A stretch of 19,142 nucleotides of DNA from Emcibacter sp. (GTDB lineage Bacteria > Pseudomonadota > Alphaproteobacteria > Sphingomonadales > Emcibacteraceae). The position numbers and the translations under genes were made by a program. The notes beneath the pieces are model-generated. The model worked only from the letters and a program-made list of their open reading frames with translations. It made no database searches and was not told the DNA's origin. Positions 7,108 to 15,124 of this stretch are shown one piece after another (position 1 is the stretch's first letter; each line of letters begins with the position of its first letter). The stretch spans positions 1 to 19,142 of the forward strand of contig JALUWZ010000035.1 in assembly GCA_027019205.1 (NCBI GenBank), read 5' to 3'.

Positions 7108-8741
7108 GGCCTGTCCCCGCCCAGCATGTCCTCGCTTAACCTGCCATCCGCCATCGTAAATATCCGGTCAACCGCGCCGACGGCCTCCCGGTGGTGGCTG
7201 ATAATTATCCGGGTACAGTCGGCAAAATACCGGTCAAGCATCGCCTGAATTTCCGCCCCGGTTTCCCGGTCCACGGCGGAGGTTGCCTCGTCAAGGATCA
7301 GCAGTTTCGGCGCCATCAGCAAGGCCCGGGCGATCGACAACCGCTGTTTCTGCCCGCCGGAAAGCCGCGCCCCGCGCTCACCGATCACAGTGTCATATTT
7401 ATCCGGCAGGTCCTGAATAAACTCGTCAATCCGGGCGGCGCGGGCCGCCTCTGTCACCTGTTCCAGGCTGGCTGTCCCGACACCATAGGTGATATTGTCT
7501 TTTATCGTGCCATGAAACAGGATGGTATTCTGATCGACCACCGCGATAATGTGGCGCAATTCTTTCAGGGCAATATCAGGGCAGGCCACCCCGTCAAGGA
7601 AAATCCCCCCATGCGCCGGATCATAATGACGGTGCAGCAGATTGATCAGGGTTGATTTGCCGGCCCCGGACGGCCCGCTGATCAATATCTTCTGGCCCGG
7701 CGGAATATGAAGCGACAGATCCCGAACCCCGCGTCTTTCCGCGTCGTCATAAAAAAAGCTGACCCCGTCCAGCCTGAGGTCGCCGCGCGCCCGCGCGCCA
7801 ATCACAATGGGCTGCACCGGATCGGTTACGGCAATTTTCTGACTTTTAATTTCCTCAACCCGGACCAGACTGACCATCGCCCGCTGCCAGGCGACATAGA
7901 GGCCAAGAAAGGTCTGCACCGGCCCGGTGGCCCGCGCCATATAGGCGGAAAAGGCAATCAATGTGCCGATGGTTGCCGCCCCGCCGGTGACATAATAGCC
8001 GCCGATCACAAAGACAAATGCCGTCGCCGTGGTCGTCAGCAGCCCCGGCACCCCGCCAGTGACATGGGAAATAATCTGCAATTTCAGCAGATCGTCAAGA
8101 TAGCTGCGGTTAAGATGCGACAGACGCGCCTGTTCGCGCCCCTCACCCGACATCGACTGGATCAGCTTGACCGACGACAGGCTTTCGATAAAAAAGCTGC
8201 TGATATCGGCGGATTTTTCCCGTAAAATCCGGCTGGCCCGTTCCAGCCGGGGCCGCATCCAGCGCAGGAATATGACCTGTAGCGGCAGCAGGGCAAAGGC
8301 AATCACTGTCAGCTGCCAGCTCAGGAACAGCATAATCGCCAGACTGCCGACAAGCGCAAGCGCGCCATTGACCACCGCAAGCAGACTGTCGGTGGCAAAA
8401 CGCTGAACCGCCGCCACATCACCGTCAAGGCGCGAGACAATATCGCCCGTACGCCAGTGAGCGTAAAAATCCGGCGACAGCTTCATCAGATGGCCATAGA
8501 CATCCTCCCGCAGCCGAAACAATATCCGCCCGGACAGCCCGACATAAAGCCAGCGGTTAATCCCGCTGATGATAAAGGCGACGATGCCCATGATGACGAT
8601 CAGCCCGGCAAAACGGATCACCTTGTCCATATGGCCCTTAAGCAAGCCGTCATCAATCAGGATTTTGGTAAAGTAAGGCTGCATCAGGGCAAAGGAGGTC
8701 ATCAGTGCCGCCAGCAGCATCACCAGACACAGGGCCTTCAC
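7104..8741 (-). CDS. qhpF: QhpF-like ABC exporter (fused permease and ATPase); true start probably near 8810
   Basis: From GTG 8741 the protein has 545 residues. A six-helix transmembrane domain covers about 1-290 and an ATP-binding domain about 320-540. Walker A is GPSGAGKST (356-364), the Q-loop VDQNT (404), the signature LSGGQ (460-464), Walker B LLILDE (480-485), and the switch His H516 in IIISHH. The frame is open 28 codons further upstream, and those codons read like the normal N-terminus of such exporters (IKRALRWTGGFIRPEVK). The GTG has no ribosome site, whereas AGGA (8820-8817) stands 6 bases before an ATT codon at 8810, which would give 568 residues. The gene follows qhpG closely and overlaps qhpE. 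In QHNDH systems QhpF is the ABC transporter required for maturation, thought to act in export. Confidence 0.83.
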   Translation of the reverse strand: MKALCLVMLLAALMTSFALMQPYFTKILIDDGLLKGHMDKVIRFAGLIVIMGIVAFIISGINRWLYVGLSGRILFRLREDVYGHLMKLSPDFYAHWRTGDIVSRLDGDVAAVQRFATDSLLAVVNGALALVGSLAIMLFLSWQLTVIAFALLPLQVIFLRWMRPRLERASRILREKSADISSFFIESLSSVKLIQSMSGEGREQARLSHLNRSYLDDLLKLQIISHVTGGVPGLLTTTATAFVFVIGGYYVTGGAATIGTLIAFSAYMARATGPVQTFLGLYVAWQRAMVSLVRVEEIKSQKIAVTDPVQPIVIGARARGDLRLDGVSFFYDDAERRGVRDLSLHIPPGQKILISGPSGAGKSTLINLLHRHYDPAHGGIFLDGVACPDIALKELRHIIAVVDQNTILFHGTIKDNITYGVGTASLEQVTEAARAARIDEFIQDLPDKYDTVIGERGARLSGGQKQRLSIARALLMAPKLLILDEATSAVDRETGAEIQAMLDRYFADCTRIIISHHREAVGAVDRIFTMADGRLSEDMLGGDRP

Positions 8742-8818
8742 CTCGGGCCGGATAAAGCCGCCGGTCCAGCGTAATGCGCGCTTTATTCTGATGTCAGCAG
8801 TCTCTGTAATCGTCTTTC

Positions 8819-10153
8819 CTATCCGCTAATATTATGTTCCGCGAGCCAGCGCCGCGCGGCGGCCAGCTGCCCTGCCGTCACCCCGAATGCTGCCGCCATA
8901 CCCTCCCCGCTGCCAGCCGACCGCAGCAGCGGCACCAGCGGCACCCCGTCCACCTGCCACACACCGCGCGGATGATCAGGCGTTACAATCACCTCTTCAC
9001 CGGTGATAAAACCATCTCTGACCACCGGCTTCCGGCAAAGTTCAGCTGTCCCGGACAGTGAACCCGCAGATGATGCCTCAACGGGCCAGTTCCGGCGGGC
9101 CTGCCAGAATGGCTGCCCGGGCCAGCGCTGTTCGCTCGCATAGAATTCCCGGGCGCTCTGACAGCCTCCGGCAAAGGCCAGCTCTATCCGTTCCCGGTAA
9201 AACTGTAACGCCAGATCACCGTCCGCCGGTCTGTTAATCAGGGTATTGATCACCGGGGCCGCCGCAAGGCCACTGCCGATGGCATAGAAAATGCCGTTGC
9301 CCGACAGCGGGTCAAGGGCAAGCGAGCCATCCCCGACCACCAGAAAATCTTTACCCCCCGCAGGGCGGGTCAGGGTAGCCGCCGCAGTACGGACGGAAAC
9401 CGCGCTATCCTCTGCCTGCGCCCCGTCCAGCCAGTCTTCCGCTTCGTCTATCTGACCGGTCAGAGCGGAAAAATATACCTCAAGACCGTCTTTCGGCGGC
9501 AAATCCCCCCGCTCACTGCCGATAAATATCTGTAATATTGCCATGCCGGCCCCGTCACGCAAAAACCAGGCCCAGCCTTTGGCGAAAGCAGCAACCGAGG
9601 TCATTGCCGGACGGTCCATACTCACCCGGTATGATTTCAGCAGCGCCGATGTTGCCGGGGCCGTGACGACATCACTGCCGGATAATCTGCGCCCGAGCCG
9701 GGCTTCACGCCCCCGGCCCTCAACCAGAAAATTCGTGGCAAAGGTCCGGGCGCCCTGTGCGGTCTGACAGGATATGTGCCAGCATGCCCGCTGTCGTTTC
9801 ACATTTTCAACCCGGCCCCGGATCACCTCAACCCCCTTGTCCATGGCATCCTCAAGCAGGGCCTGGTCAAATCGTTGGCGCTCAAGGATATATTCCTGAT
9901 TCTGGACCCGGGAGACACCGTTCCAATGCGCCGCGCGCGCGACCTTCGGCCCGATTGACGCCAGTGTTTTGACAAAGCCGAAATGACGCAGGCTGACCCG
10001 GGGGCGTTCCGACAGCCCCTCCCATGCCGGGAATGGCCGAGGACGGGTGATCAGCCCGACCCGGAAGCCGAGCTTCACCAGCCCGCAGGCCGTAAAGACC
10101 GAGGCCGGACCACCGCCCAACACCATAACGGGTAATTTCTCTGTCCTTGTCAC
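8819..10153 (-). CDS. qhpG: QhpG-like FAD-dependent monooxygenase (tryptophylquinone maturation)
   Basis: This 444-residue protein has the FAD dinucleotide fold near the N-terminus (VLGGGPASVF, 11-20) and the GD motif VVGDGSLALDPLSGNGIFY at 272-290, with the Pro-Leu-Ser-Gly-Asn-Gly pattern of tryptophan-halogenase-like and geranylgeranyl-reductase-like flavoproteins. The GTG start at 10153 is well supported by AAGGAG 7 bases upstream. QhpG hydroxylates the precursor tryptophan of the QHNDH gamma subunit on the way to cysteine tryptophylquinone. Grouping with a subtilisin and an ABC exporter in one operon is the main reason for this call. Alternative: a flavin enzyme hydroxylating or halogenating another peptide. 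It is the first gene of the operon and diverges from the LLM oxidoreductase. Confidence 0.78.
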   Translation of the reverse strand: MTRTEKLPVMVLGGGPASVFTACGLVKLGFRVGLITRPRPFPAWEGLSERPRVSLRHFGFVKTLASIGPKVARAAHWNGVSRVQNQEYILERQRFDQALLEDAMDKGVEVIRGRVENVKRQRACWHISCQTAQGARTFATNFLVEGRGREARLGRRLSGSDVVTAPATSALLKSYRVSMDRPAMTSVAAFAKGWAWFLRDGAGMAILQIFIGSERGDLPPKDGLEVYFSALTGQIDEAEDWLDGAQAEDSAVSVRTAAATLTRPAGGKDFLVVGDGSLALDPLSGNGIFYAIGSGLAAAPVINTLINRPADGDLALQFYRERIELAFAGGCQSAREFYASEQRWPGQPFWQARRNWPVEASSAGSLSGTAELCRKPVVRDGFITGEEVIVTPDHPRGVWQVDGVPLVPLLRSAGSGEGMAAAFGVTAGQLAAARRWLAEHNISG

Positions 10154-10195
10154 GTGCCAGCTCCTTCAAAAACCCCTGTCTGTCACAGGTAACAG

Positions 10196-10223
10196 ATATT
10201 ACTTTTCAGAACAATTTTTTAAA
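10196..10223 (-). promoter_or_regulatory. Weak candidate promoter for the qhpG-F-E-LuxR operon
   Basis: On the minus strand a -10 TAATAT (10201-10196) is preceded at 16 bases by TTTAAA (10223-10218), a poor -35. Its distance of about 40 bases to the GTG start is reasonable. Weak matches to the consensus suggest an activator-dependent promoter, if this is the right one. Confidence 0.25.
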
Positions 10224-10233
10224 TCCGGAAACT

Positions 10234-10262
10234 TTGACTTTGGCCCCGGTCTGTTTTATGAT
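10234..10262 (+). promoter_or_regulatory. Strong candidate sigma-70 promoter of the LLM oxidoreductase gene
   Basis: TTGACT (10234-10239) and TATGAT (10257-10262) are separated by exactly 17 bases, each with five of six consensus matches. Transcription would start near 10269, leaving a leader of about 47 bases before the ATG at 10316. The leader holds ACAGACAGC and the CAGCTAAC direct repeat. Confidence 0.6.
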
Positions 10263-10280
10263 TTCTCATATAACCACAGA

Positions 10281-10299
10281 CAGCTAACCGCCAGCTAAC
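10281..10299 (+). repeat. CAGCTAAC direct repeat, 11-bp period, in the LLM leader
   Basis: CAGCTAAC occurs at 10281-10288 and 10292-10299. The 11-base spacing is about one helical turn, and the pair lies between the predicted transcription start and the ribosome site (AAGGAT near 10303). It could be a repressor site or chance. Confidence 0.4.
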
Positions 10300-10315
10300 T
10301 CAAGGATAGTAAATT

Positions 10316-11332
10316 ATGAAATTCGGCATTCGCTTCATAGAAAATCTGGGTCGGGTTCCGGATATCGTCCGCTTCAGCCAACAGGCCGAGCTGGCCGGAT
10401 TCGACTATGTCTGGTATCCCCATGACATCTTCATGAAGAATACCTGGGTTGTGACCTCCGCCGTGGCCCAGGCAACAAGCCGCATCAAAATCGGCAGCGT
10501 CGGTCCCAATCCCTATACCACCAATCCGGTTGAAATTGCCTCATACCTTGCGACGCTGGATGAGCTGTCCAACGGGCGGGCGGTAATCGGCATCGGCCTG
10601 CATACCTATGATATGGTGGCCTGGGCCGGGGTTGATTGCCGGGATATTCTCGAGGTTGTCCGCGAATCGGTCGATTTGATCCGGCGGCTGCTCAGGGGGG
10701 AGGTGGTCGAACATCACAGCCGACATTTTGACTGGTCAGATCAATGTTATCTGCGTTTCAAGCCCCTGCGGCCCGATGTGCCAATCTATGTCTGCGCCTT
10801 TGGCGATGAATTCCTTGCCCTGTCCGGCGAAATCGGCGACGGCAGTCTGCCGATGCTTACGCCGCCCGCCTCGGCCCGGCGCATGGTTGACTGTATCCGC
10901 CGGGGCCAGCGGTATAATAAAAGCGGCCCAAAATATGATCGGGATTTTGACATTGCCGGATGCGCCTGGCTCAGCCTTTCCGAGGATGGTGAGGAAGCCG
11001 AAGCCGCCATGCGCCGGATGATTGCCTATTTCGGTCCCTATCTGGAGGCAGAGGCGCTGGCAACCATCGGACTGAAGACAGAGGATTTTGACGAAATCCG
11101 CCGCCTGATCAGCAATCAGGACTATGAAACGGCACAAAAGGCCGTGACCCGCGATATGCTGAAACTCGGCCTGACCGGGCGACCCCGGGATGTTATCGAC
11201 CAGATCGAAGAATTGCGCGATGCCGGCATAACCCAGATCAATCTTGGCGGACCCCTTGGTCCGGATGTCAAAACCGCCATAGAATTACTCGGCAAAAAAA
11301 TTCTGCCCTATTTTGCAAAAAAACATGATTAG
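10316..11332 (+). CDS. LLM-class flavin-dependent oxidoreductase (Mer-like, luciferase family)
   Basis: This 338-residue TIM-barrel protein belongs to the bacterial luciferase-like family. It begins with the short strand MKFGIRFIENLG and then AELAGFDYVWYPHDIF. It continues with the family stretch ATSRIKIGSVGPNPYTTNPVE, a common feature of coenzyme F420/FMN-dependent Mer-type members. DELSNGRAVIGIGLH follows at about residues 82-96, and the C-terminus has the typical GRPRDVIDQIEELRDAGITQ and LGGP pattern. The cofactor could be FMN or F420; the sequence does not settle it. The start has AAGGAT 9 bases upstream and a good promoter. It is single-gene or grouped with the lrp-like gene 76 bp downstream. 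The substrate is unknown. Confidence 0.88.
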   Translation: MKFGIRFIENLGRVPDIVRFSQQAELAGFDYVWYPHDIFMKNTWVVTSAVAQATSRIKIGSVGPNPYTTNPVEIASYLATLDELSNGRAVIGIGLHTYDMVAWAGVDCRDILEVVRESVDLIRRLLRGEVVEHHSRHFDWSDQCYLRFKPLRPDVPIYVCAFGDEFLALSGEIGDGSLPMLTPPASARRMVDCIRRGQRYNKSGPKYDRDFDIAGCAWLSLSEDGEEAEAAMRRMIAYFGPYLEAEALATIGLKTEDFDEIRRLISNQDYETAQKAVTRDMLKLGLTGRPRDVIDQIEELRDAGITQINLGGPLGPDVKTAIELLGKKILPYFAKKHD

Positions 11333-11408
11333 TGAACATTTACACTATTAATTCAAACAATCGTCATATATAATCGGACCTTATTGATAAAAATCACAAG
11401 GGCCTGTT

Positions 11409-11843
11409 ATGGCGTTACAGGAAAAAGAACAGCAGCTTCTTGATCTGCTGAAAATCAACAGCCGGATGAGCGCGGCAGAACTTGGCCGACAGCTTGACCT
11501 TGCGCGCTCCACCATTCACATGATGCTCGCACGGCTCGAAGAAAAGATTATCGACAGCTATACCGTGACCCTGAAGGACAGTCAGGGTGAGAATCACTCG
11601 GCCTGTTACGTCCTGATTACCCGGGACCCGAAAAAAGCCCGGCAGATAGAGCAAAAAATGCAGAGCATGGCCGAGGTAATCTCGTTGGTCACCGTCACCG
11701 GAGGTCATGACTTTATTGCCCTCGTCCGGACCGCCAATAATCAGCATATGGATCAGGTTCTGACCGAAATCGCCATGATGGACGGCATCATCAAAACCGA
11801 AAGCCATATAATTCTGTCGGAAAAATTTAACCGCAGGCTATAA
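11409..11843 (+). CDS. Lrp/AsnC-family transcriptional regulator
   Basis: This 144-residue protein has an N-terminal winged helix-turn-helix (residues 5-55: LLDLLKINSRMSAAELGRQL, then ARSTIHMMLARLEEK). A C-terminal RAM/AsnC ligand-binding domain follows (about 65-140), containing SLVTVTGGHDFIALVRT. Lrp-type proteins form octamers and respond to amino acids. AAGGG lies about 8 bases before the ATG, and a TATAAT sits at 11369-11374 without a convincing -35. It precedes, by 94 bp, the TPP/ALDH/CoA-transferase operon on the same strand, the usual position of a local activator of amino-acid catabolism. This supports an amino-acid-derived substrate for that operon. Confidence 0.9.
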   Translation: MALQEKEQQLLDLLKINSRMSAAELGRQLDLARSTIHMMLARLEEKIIDSYTVTLKDSQGENHSACYVLITRDPKKARQIEQKMQSMAEVISLVTVTGGHDFIALVRTANNQHMDQVLTEIAMMDGIIKTESHIILSEKFNRRL

Positions 11844-11865
11844 TTTGTAGTAATATATATTATTT

Positions 11866-11907
11866 TGTTCATTATATATTGACTTATGTTCACTTATTAT
11901 GGAAATA
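11866..11907 (+). promoter_or_regulatory. TGTTCA direct repeats, candidate Lrp-type operator before the TPP gene
   Basis: Two 21-base units start with TGTTCA at 11866 and 11887; about two thirds of the bases agree between them. The period is two helical turns, which suits an Lrp-type multimer wrapping DNA. A TATTAT -10-like box follows directly (11895-11900) in a strongly A+T-rich gap. The second unit begins TGTTCACT, and its reverse complement AGTGAACA occurs at 11331-11338, before the lrp-like gene. Confidence 0.4.
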
Positions 11908-11937
11908 ACGATTTAAATACTGTTAATTGGTAATAAA

Positions 11938-13617
11938 ATGAAAAAAGAAACTGCGGCCCGCTGCCTGGTCCGGATTTTGGTGGAAAACCATGTTGAAAAA
12001 GCCTTTTGCGTGCCGGGAGAAAGCTATCTGCCGGTGCTGGATGCGCTTTATGATGCAAAAGACCGCATTGACCTGATCACCTGCCGTCAGGAAAGCGGAG
12101 CCGGCAATATGGCCGAGGCCAGTGGCAAGCTGACCGGCAGGCCGGGAATATGTTTCGTCACCAGGGGACCGGGGGCCGCCAATGCCGCCGTTGCGGTTCA
12201 TACCGCCTTTCAGGATTCAACCCCGATGATCCTGTTTATCGGCCAGGTTGCCCGTAACCACACAGATCGCGAGGCTTTTCAGGAAGTTGATTACCGGCAG
12301 ATGTTCGGCCCCCTTGCCAAATGGGTCGCACAGATAGACACCGGCGCGCGCATGGCGGAATATGTTACCCGCGCCTTTCATGTTGCCCTCAGTGGCCGTC
12401 CGGGTCCTGTGGTCCTTGCCCTGCCGGAAGATATGCTTAAAGATGACATTCCCTGCGCCGGAATTCTGCCGGCCCGGGCGGCTCATGCCTGTATTTCCCC
12501 GGACGACCTGAAAACACTTCATGACGCCCTGTGTGCGGCAAAAAAACCGCTGCTTCTGCTCGGCGGGTCTGGGTGGGACAAGGAATCCGTGAACAATGTT
12601 CAGAATTTTATCCAGAAAAACCATCTACCGGTTGCGGTATCCTTCCGCTGTCAGGATCTGGTGGATAACCGGCTTGACAACTATATCGGTGATGTTGGTA
12701 TCGGCCTCAATCCGGCTCTTGCCAATCGAATAAAATCCGCCGACCTTATCCTGTGCATCGGCCCGAGGCTTGGCGAGATCACCACGGGCGGCTACCGGCT
12801 GTTTGACATACCCTTTCCGGACCAGAAGATCATCATGATCCATAACGGGGCGGAAGACAGCGGCCATGTCCATCGCCCGTTTATGGCCATCAACAGCAGC
12901 ATGGCAAATATTGCCCGCGCGCTTTGTGGTCTGCCCGAAATCCCCTCACCGTCATGGACCGCTGACTTGGCCGCCGCCCGCGCATCCTATCTCGACTGGA
13001 ACCGGCCTCTGCCGACGGTCGGGGATGTCGATATCGGCGCGGTCTATGATCATCTGCGCCGGGATATGCCCGACGAGGCCATCCTGACCAACGGGGCCGG
13101 GAATTTTTCCATCTGGCTGCACCGTTTTATGGTCTATAAAAAATACCGCAGCCAGCTCGCCCCGACCAGCGGCGCCATGGGCTATGGCCTGCCGGCGGCG
13201 ATTGCCGCGAAGCTCACCTGTCCCGACAGGCCGGTGGTGTGCTTTACCGGCGACGGCGACTTTATGATGACGTCGCAGGAAATGGCGACCCTCAGCCACC
13301 ACGGGGTCAATATTATCATTTTGCTGTTTAACAACGGCATGTATGGTACCATCCGCATGCATCAGGAGCGACATTTTGCCGGCAGGGTAATCGGCACCGG
13401 CCTGACCAATCCGGATTTCGCCGCCCTTGCCCGAAGTTTCAGTCTGCACGGCGTCACTGTCCGTAAAACTGCGGATTTTGCCCCGGCTTTCACACAGGCC
13501 CTGCAGGCTGACAAAGCCACCCTGATCGAAATTATGGTTGATGCCGAGGCCCTGACCCCGGCGGCAACCCTTGAACAGATTAGAACAGCCACCATTACAC
13601 AACAGGAAAAATCATGA
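11938..13617 (+). CDS. Thiamine-diphosphate-dependent enzyme, 2-oxoacid decarboxylase / acetolactate-synthase-like
   Basis: This 559-residue protein has the three-domain layout of the ALS/POX family. The N-terminal PYR domain has the cofactor-activating Glu E52 in CRQESGAGNMAEA and RGPGAANA (76-83). The central domain covers about 190-340. The C-terminal PP domain has GDGDFMM (438-444) and Asn 465/466 in LLFNNGMYGT, the diphosphate/Mg site. The ribosome site is weak (a GG about 10 bases before ATG). The stop overlaps the ALDH start (ATGA). With an aldehyde dehydrogenase and CoA-transferase directly downstream, decarboxylation of a 2-oxo acid to an aldehyde is the most coherent role. True acetolactate synthase is less likely since no small subunit is present. 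Oxalyl-CoA decarboxylase is another TPP/CaiB pairing but fits less well. Confidence 0.85.
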   Translation: MKKETAARCLVRILVENHVEKAFCVPGESYLPVLDALYDAKDRIDLITCRQESGAGNMAEASGKLTGRPGICFVTRGPGAANAAVAVHTAFQDSTPMILFIGQVARNHTDREAFQEVDYRQMFGPLAKWVAQIDTGARMAEYVTRAFHVALSGRPGPVVLALPEDMLKDDIPCAGILPARAAHACISPDDLKTLHDALCAAKKPLLLLGGSGWDKESVNNVQNFIQKNHLPVAVSFRCQDLVDNRLDNYIGDVGIGLNPALANRIKSADLILCIGPRLGEITTGGYRLFDIPFPDQKIIMIHNGAEDSGHVHRPFMAINSSMANIARALCGLPEIPSPSWTADLAAARASYLDWNRPLPTVGDVDIGAVYDHLRRDMPDEAILTNGAGNFSIWLHRFMVYKKYRSQLAPTSGAMGYGLPAAIAAKLTCPDRPVVCFTGDGDFMMTSQEMATLSHHGVNIIILLFNNGMYGTIRMHQERHFAGRVIGTGLTNPDFAALARSFSLHGVTVRKTADFAPAFTQALQADKATLIEIMVDAEALTPAATLEQIRTATITQQEKS

Positions 13618-15122
13618 ATATCCAGCAAATCTTTACCCGGCTCGGCCTGTCAGAAGAAGACCTGAACGGCGGCACCCTCACCGTCCACAGCCCGCGCGAC
13701 GGCCAGAAGATCGCCAATGTCGCCATGGACAGCCCGGACAGCGCCGCTGATAAAATTGCCGCCTCTGTCACGGCCTTTGAAAGCTGGCGCAGCGTCCCGG
13801 CCCCGCAGCGCGGCGAACTGGTCCGGCTGCTGGGCGAGATACTGCGCGAGGAAAAGCAGGCCCTCGGCGCGCTGGTGTCCCTTGAAAGCGGCAAAATTTA
13901 TCAGGAAGGCCTCGGCGAGGTTCAGGAAATGATCGATATCTGTGATTTTGCCGTCGGCCTGAGCCGTCAGCTTTACGGGCTGACCATTGCCTCCGAACGG
14001 CCCGGCCACAAGATGCGCGAATACTGGCTGCCGCTTGGCCCGGTCGGCATTATTTCAGCCTTTAATTTTCCGGTCGCGGTCTGGGCATGGAATGCGGCGC
14101 TGGCCCTGGTCTGCGGCAACAGCATCCTCTGGAAACCATCAGAGAAAACCCCGCTGACCGCCATGGCCTGCCAGAAATTATTTGATCGGGCCTGCGACAG
14201 TTTCGGCACGGACGTTCCGCAAAATCTGAGCCAGATTCTGATCGGCGAACGCGACATCGGCGAAATCATGGTTGATGACAGCAGGGTTCCACTGATCAGC
14301 GCCACCGGCAGCTGTGCCATGGGCCGCATTGTCGGGCCAAAGGTCGCCGCGCGCTTTGGCCGCAGCATCCTTGAGCTTGGCGGCAATAACGCAATTATTG
14401 TCGCGCCGTCCGCCGATCTTGATCTGGCGTTTCAGGGCATATTATTTGGTGCAGTCGGCACCTGTGGCCAGCGCTGTACCTCAACCCGGCGGGTATTTGT
14501 CCACCGGGATATTTATGATGATCTGGTGCCGCGCCTGAAGGCGGCCTATGCGACGCTTGCCATCGGCGACCCGCTTGATCCGGCGACGCTGGTCGGGCCG
14601 CTGATTGATCAGGCAGCGCTTGATAATATGACGGCGGCGCTGGAACGTGCCGGCGCACTGGGGGCCGTCATCACCGGTGGCGGGCGGACGCTTGCCAATA
14701 AATATCCCGGGGCATGCTATGTCACCCCGGCGATTGTCGAAATGGCCGGGGCAGAGGATAATGTCAGGCAGGAAACCTTTGCGCCCATCCTCTATATCTT
14801 TGCCTATGACGATCTGGAGGAGGCGATCCGGCGTCAGAATGATGTGCCGCAGGGGCTGTCATCGGCCATTTTCACCCGGGACATACAGGAGGCCGAAATT
14901 TTTACCTCTGAATCCGGCAGTGATTGCGGCATTGCCAACGTTAATATCGGCACCAGCGGCGCGGAAATCGGCGGGGCATTCGGCGGGGAAAAGGAAACCG
15001 GCGGAGGCCGCGAAAGCGGCTCGGACAGCTGGAAGGCCTATATGCGGCGCATGACCAGCACCCTGAATTATTCCCGCACCCTGCCGCTGGCCCAGGGTAT
15101 TAAATTCGGCACGGAGGACTAG
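13614..15122 (+). CDS. ALDH7-family aldehyde dehydrogenase (alpha-aminoadipate semialdehyde / piperideine-6-carboxylate dehydrogenase type)
   Basis: This 502-residue NAD(P)-dependent aldehyde dehydrogenase has N151 in AFNFPVAVW, K174 in LWKPSEKTP, general base E254 in LELGGNNA and nucleophile C288 in GTCGQRCTSTRR. The C-terminal stretch SDCGIANVNIGTSGAEIGG, followed by FGGEKETGGGRESGSDSWK, is the hallmark of the antiquitin/ALDH7 group, known as AmaB/Pcd in bacteria. That group oxidises alpha-aminoadipate semialdehyde to 2-aminoadipate in lysine breakdown. The ATG overlaps the stop of the TPP gene, and the CoA-transferase gene begins 2 bases after its stop, so the products are made together. 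The substrate could also be the aldehyde released by the TPP enzyme. Confidence 0.9.
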   Translation: MNIQQIFTRLGLSEEDLNGGTLTVHSPRDGQKIANVAMDSPDSAADKIAASVTAFESWRSVPAPQRGELVRLLGEILREEKQALGALVSLESGKIYQEGLGEVQEMIDICDFAVGLSRQLYGLTIASERPGHKMREYWLPLGPVGIISAFNFPVAVWAWNAALALVCGNSILWKPSEKTPLTAMACQKLFDRACDSFGTDVPQNLSQILIGERDIGEIMVDDSRVPLISATGSCAMGRIVGPKVAARFGRSILELGGNNAIIVAPSADLDLAFQGILFGAVGTCGQRCTSTRRVFVHRDIYDDLVPRLKAAYATLAIGDPLDPATLVGPLIDQAALDNMTAALERAGALGAVITGGGRTLANKYPGACYVTPAIVEMAGAEDNVRQETFAPILYIFAYDDLEEAIRRQNDVPQGLSSAIFTRDIQEAEIFTSESGSDCGIANVNIGTSGAEIGGAFGGEKETGGGRESGSDSWKAYMRRMTSTLNYSRTLPLAQGIKFGTED

Positions 15123-15124
15123 AG

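Noticed and set aside
8742..8818. Possible small QhpC-like peptide gene between qhpG and qhpF
   Set aside because: The only sensible frame is the N-terminal extension of the exporter; no Cys-rich peptide is encoded.
11851..11862. 12-bp palindrome TAATATATATTA
   Set aside because: Made only of A and T in an A+T-rich gap, it is likely by chance and was not listed as a separate site.
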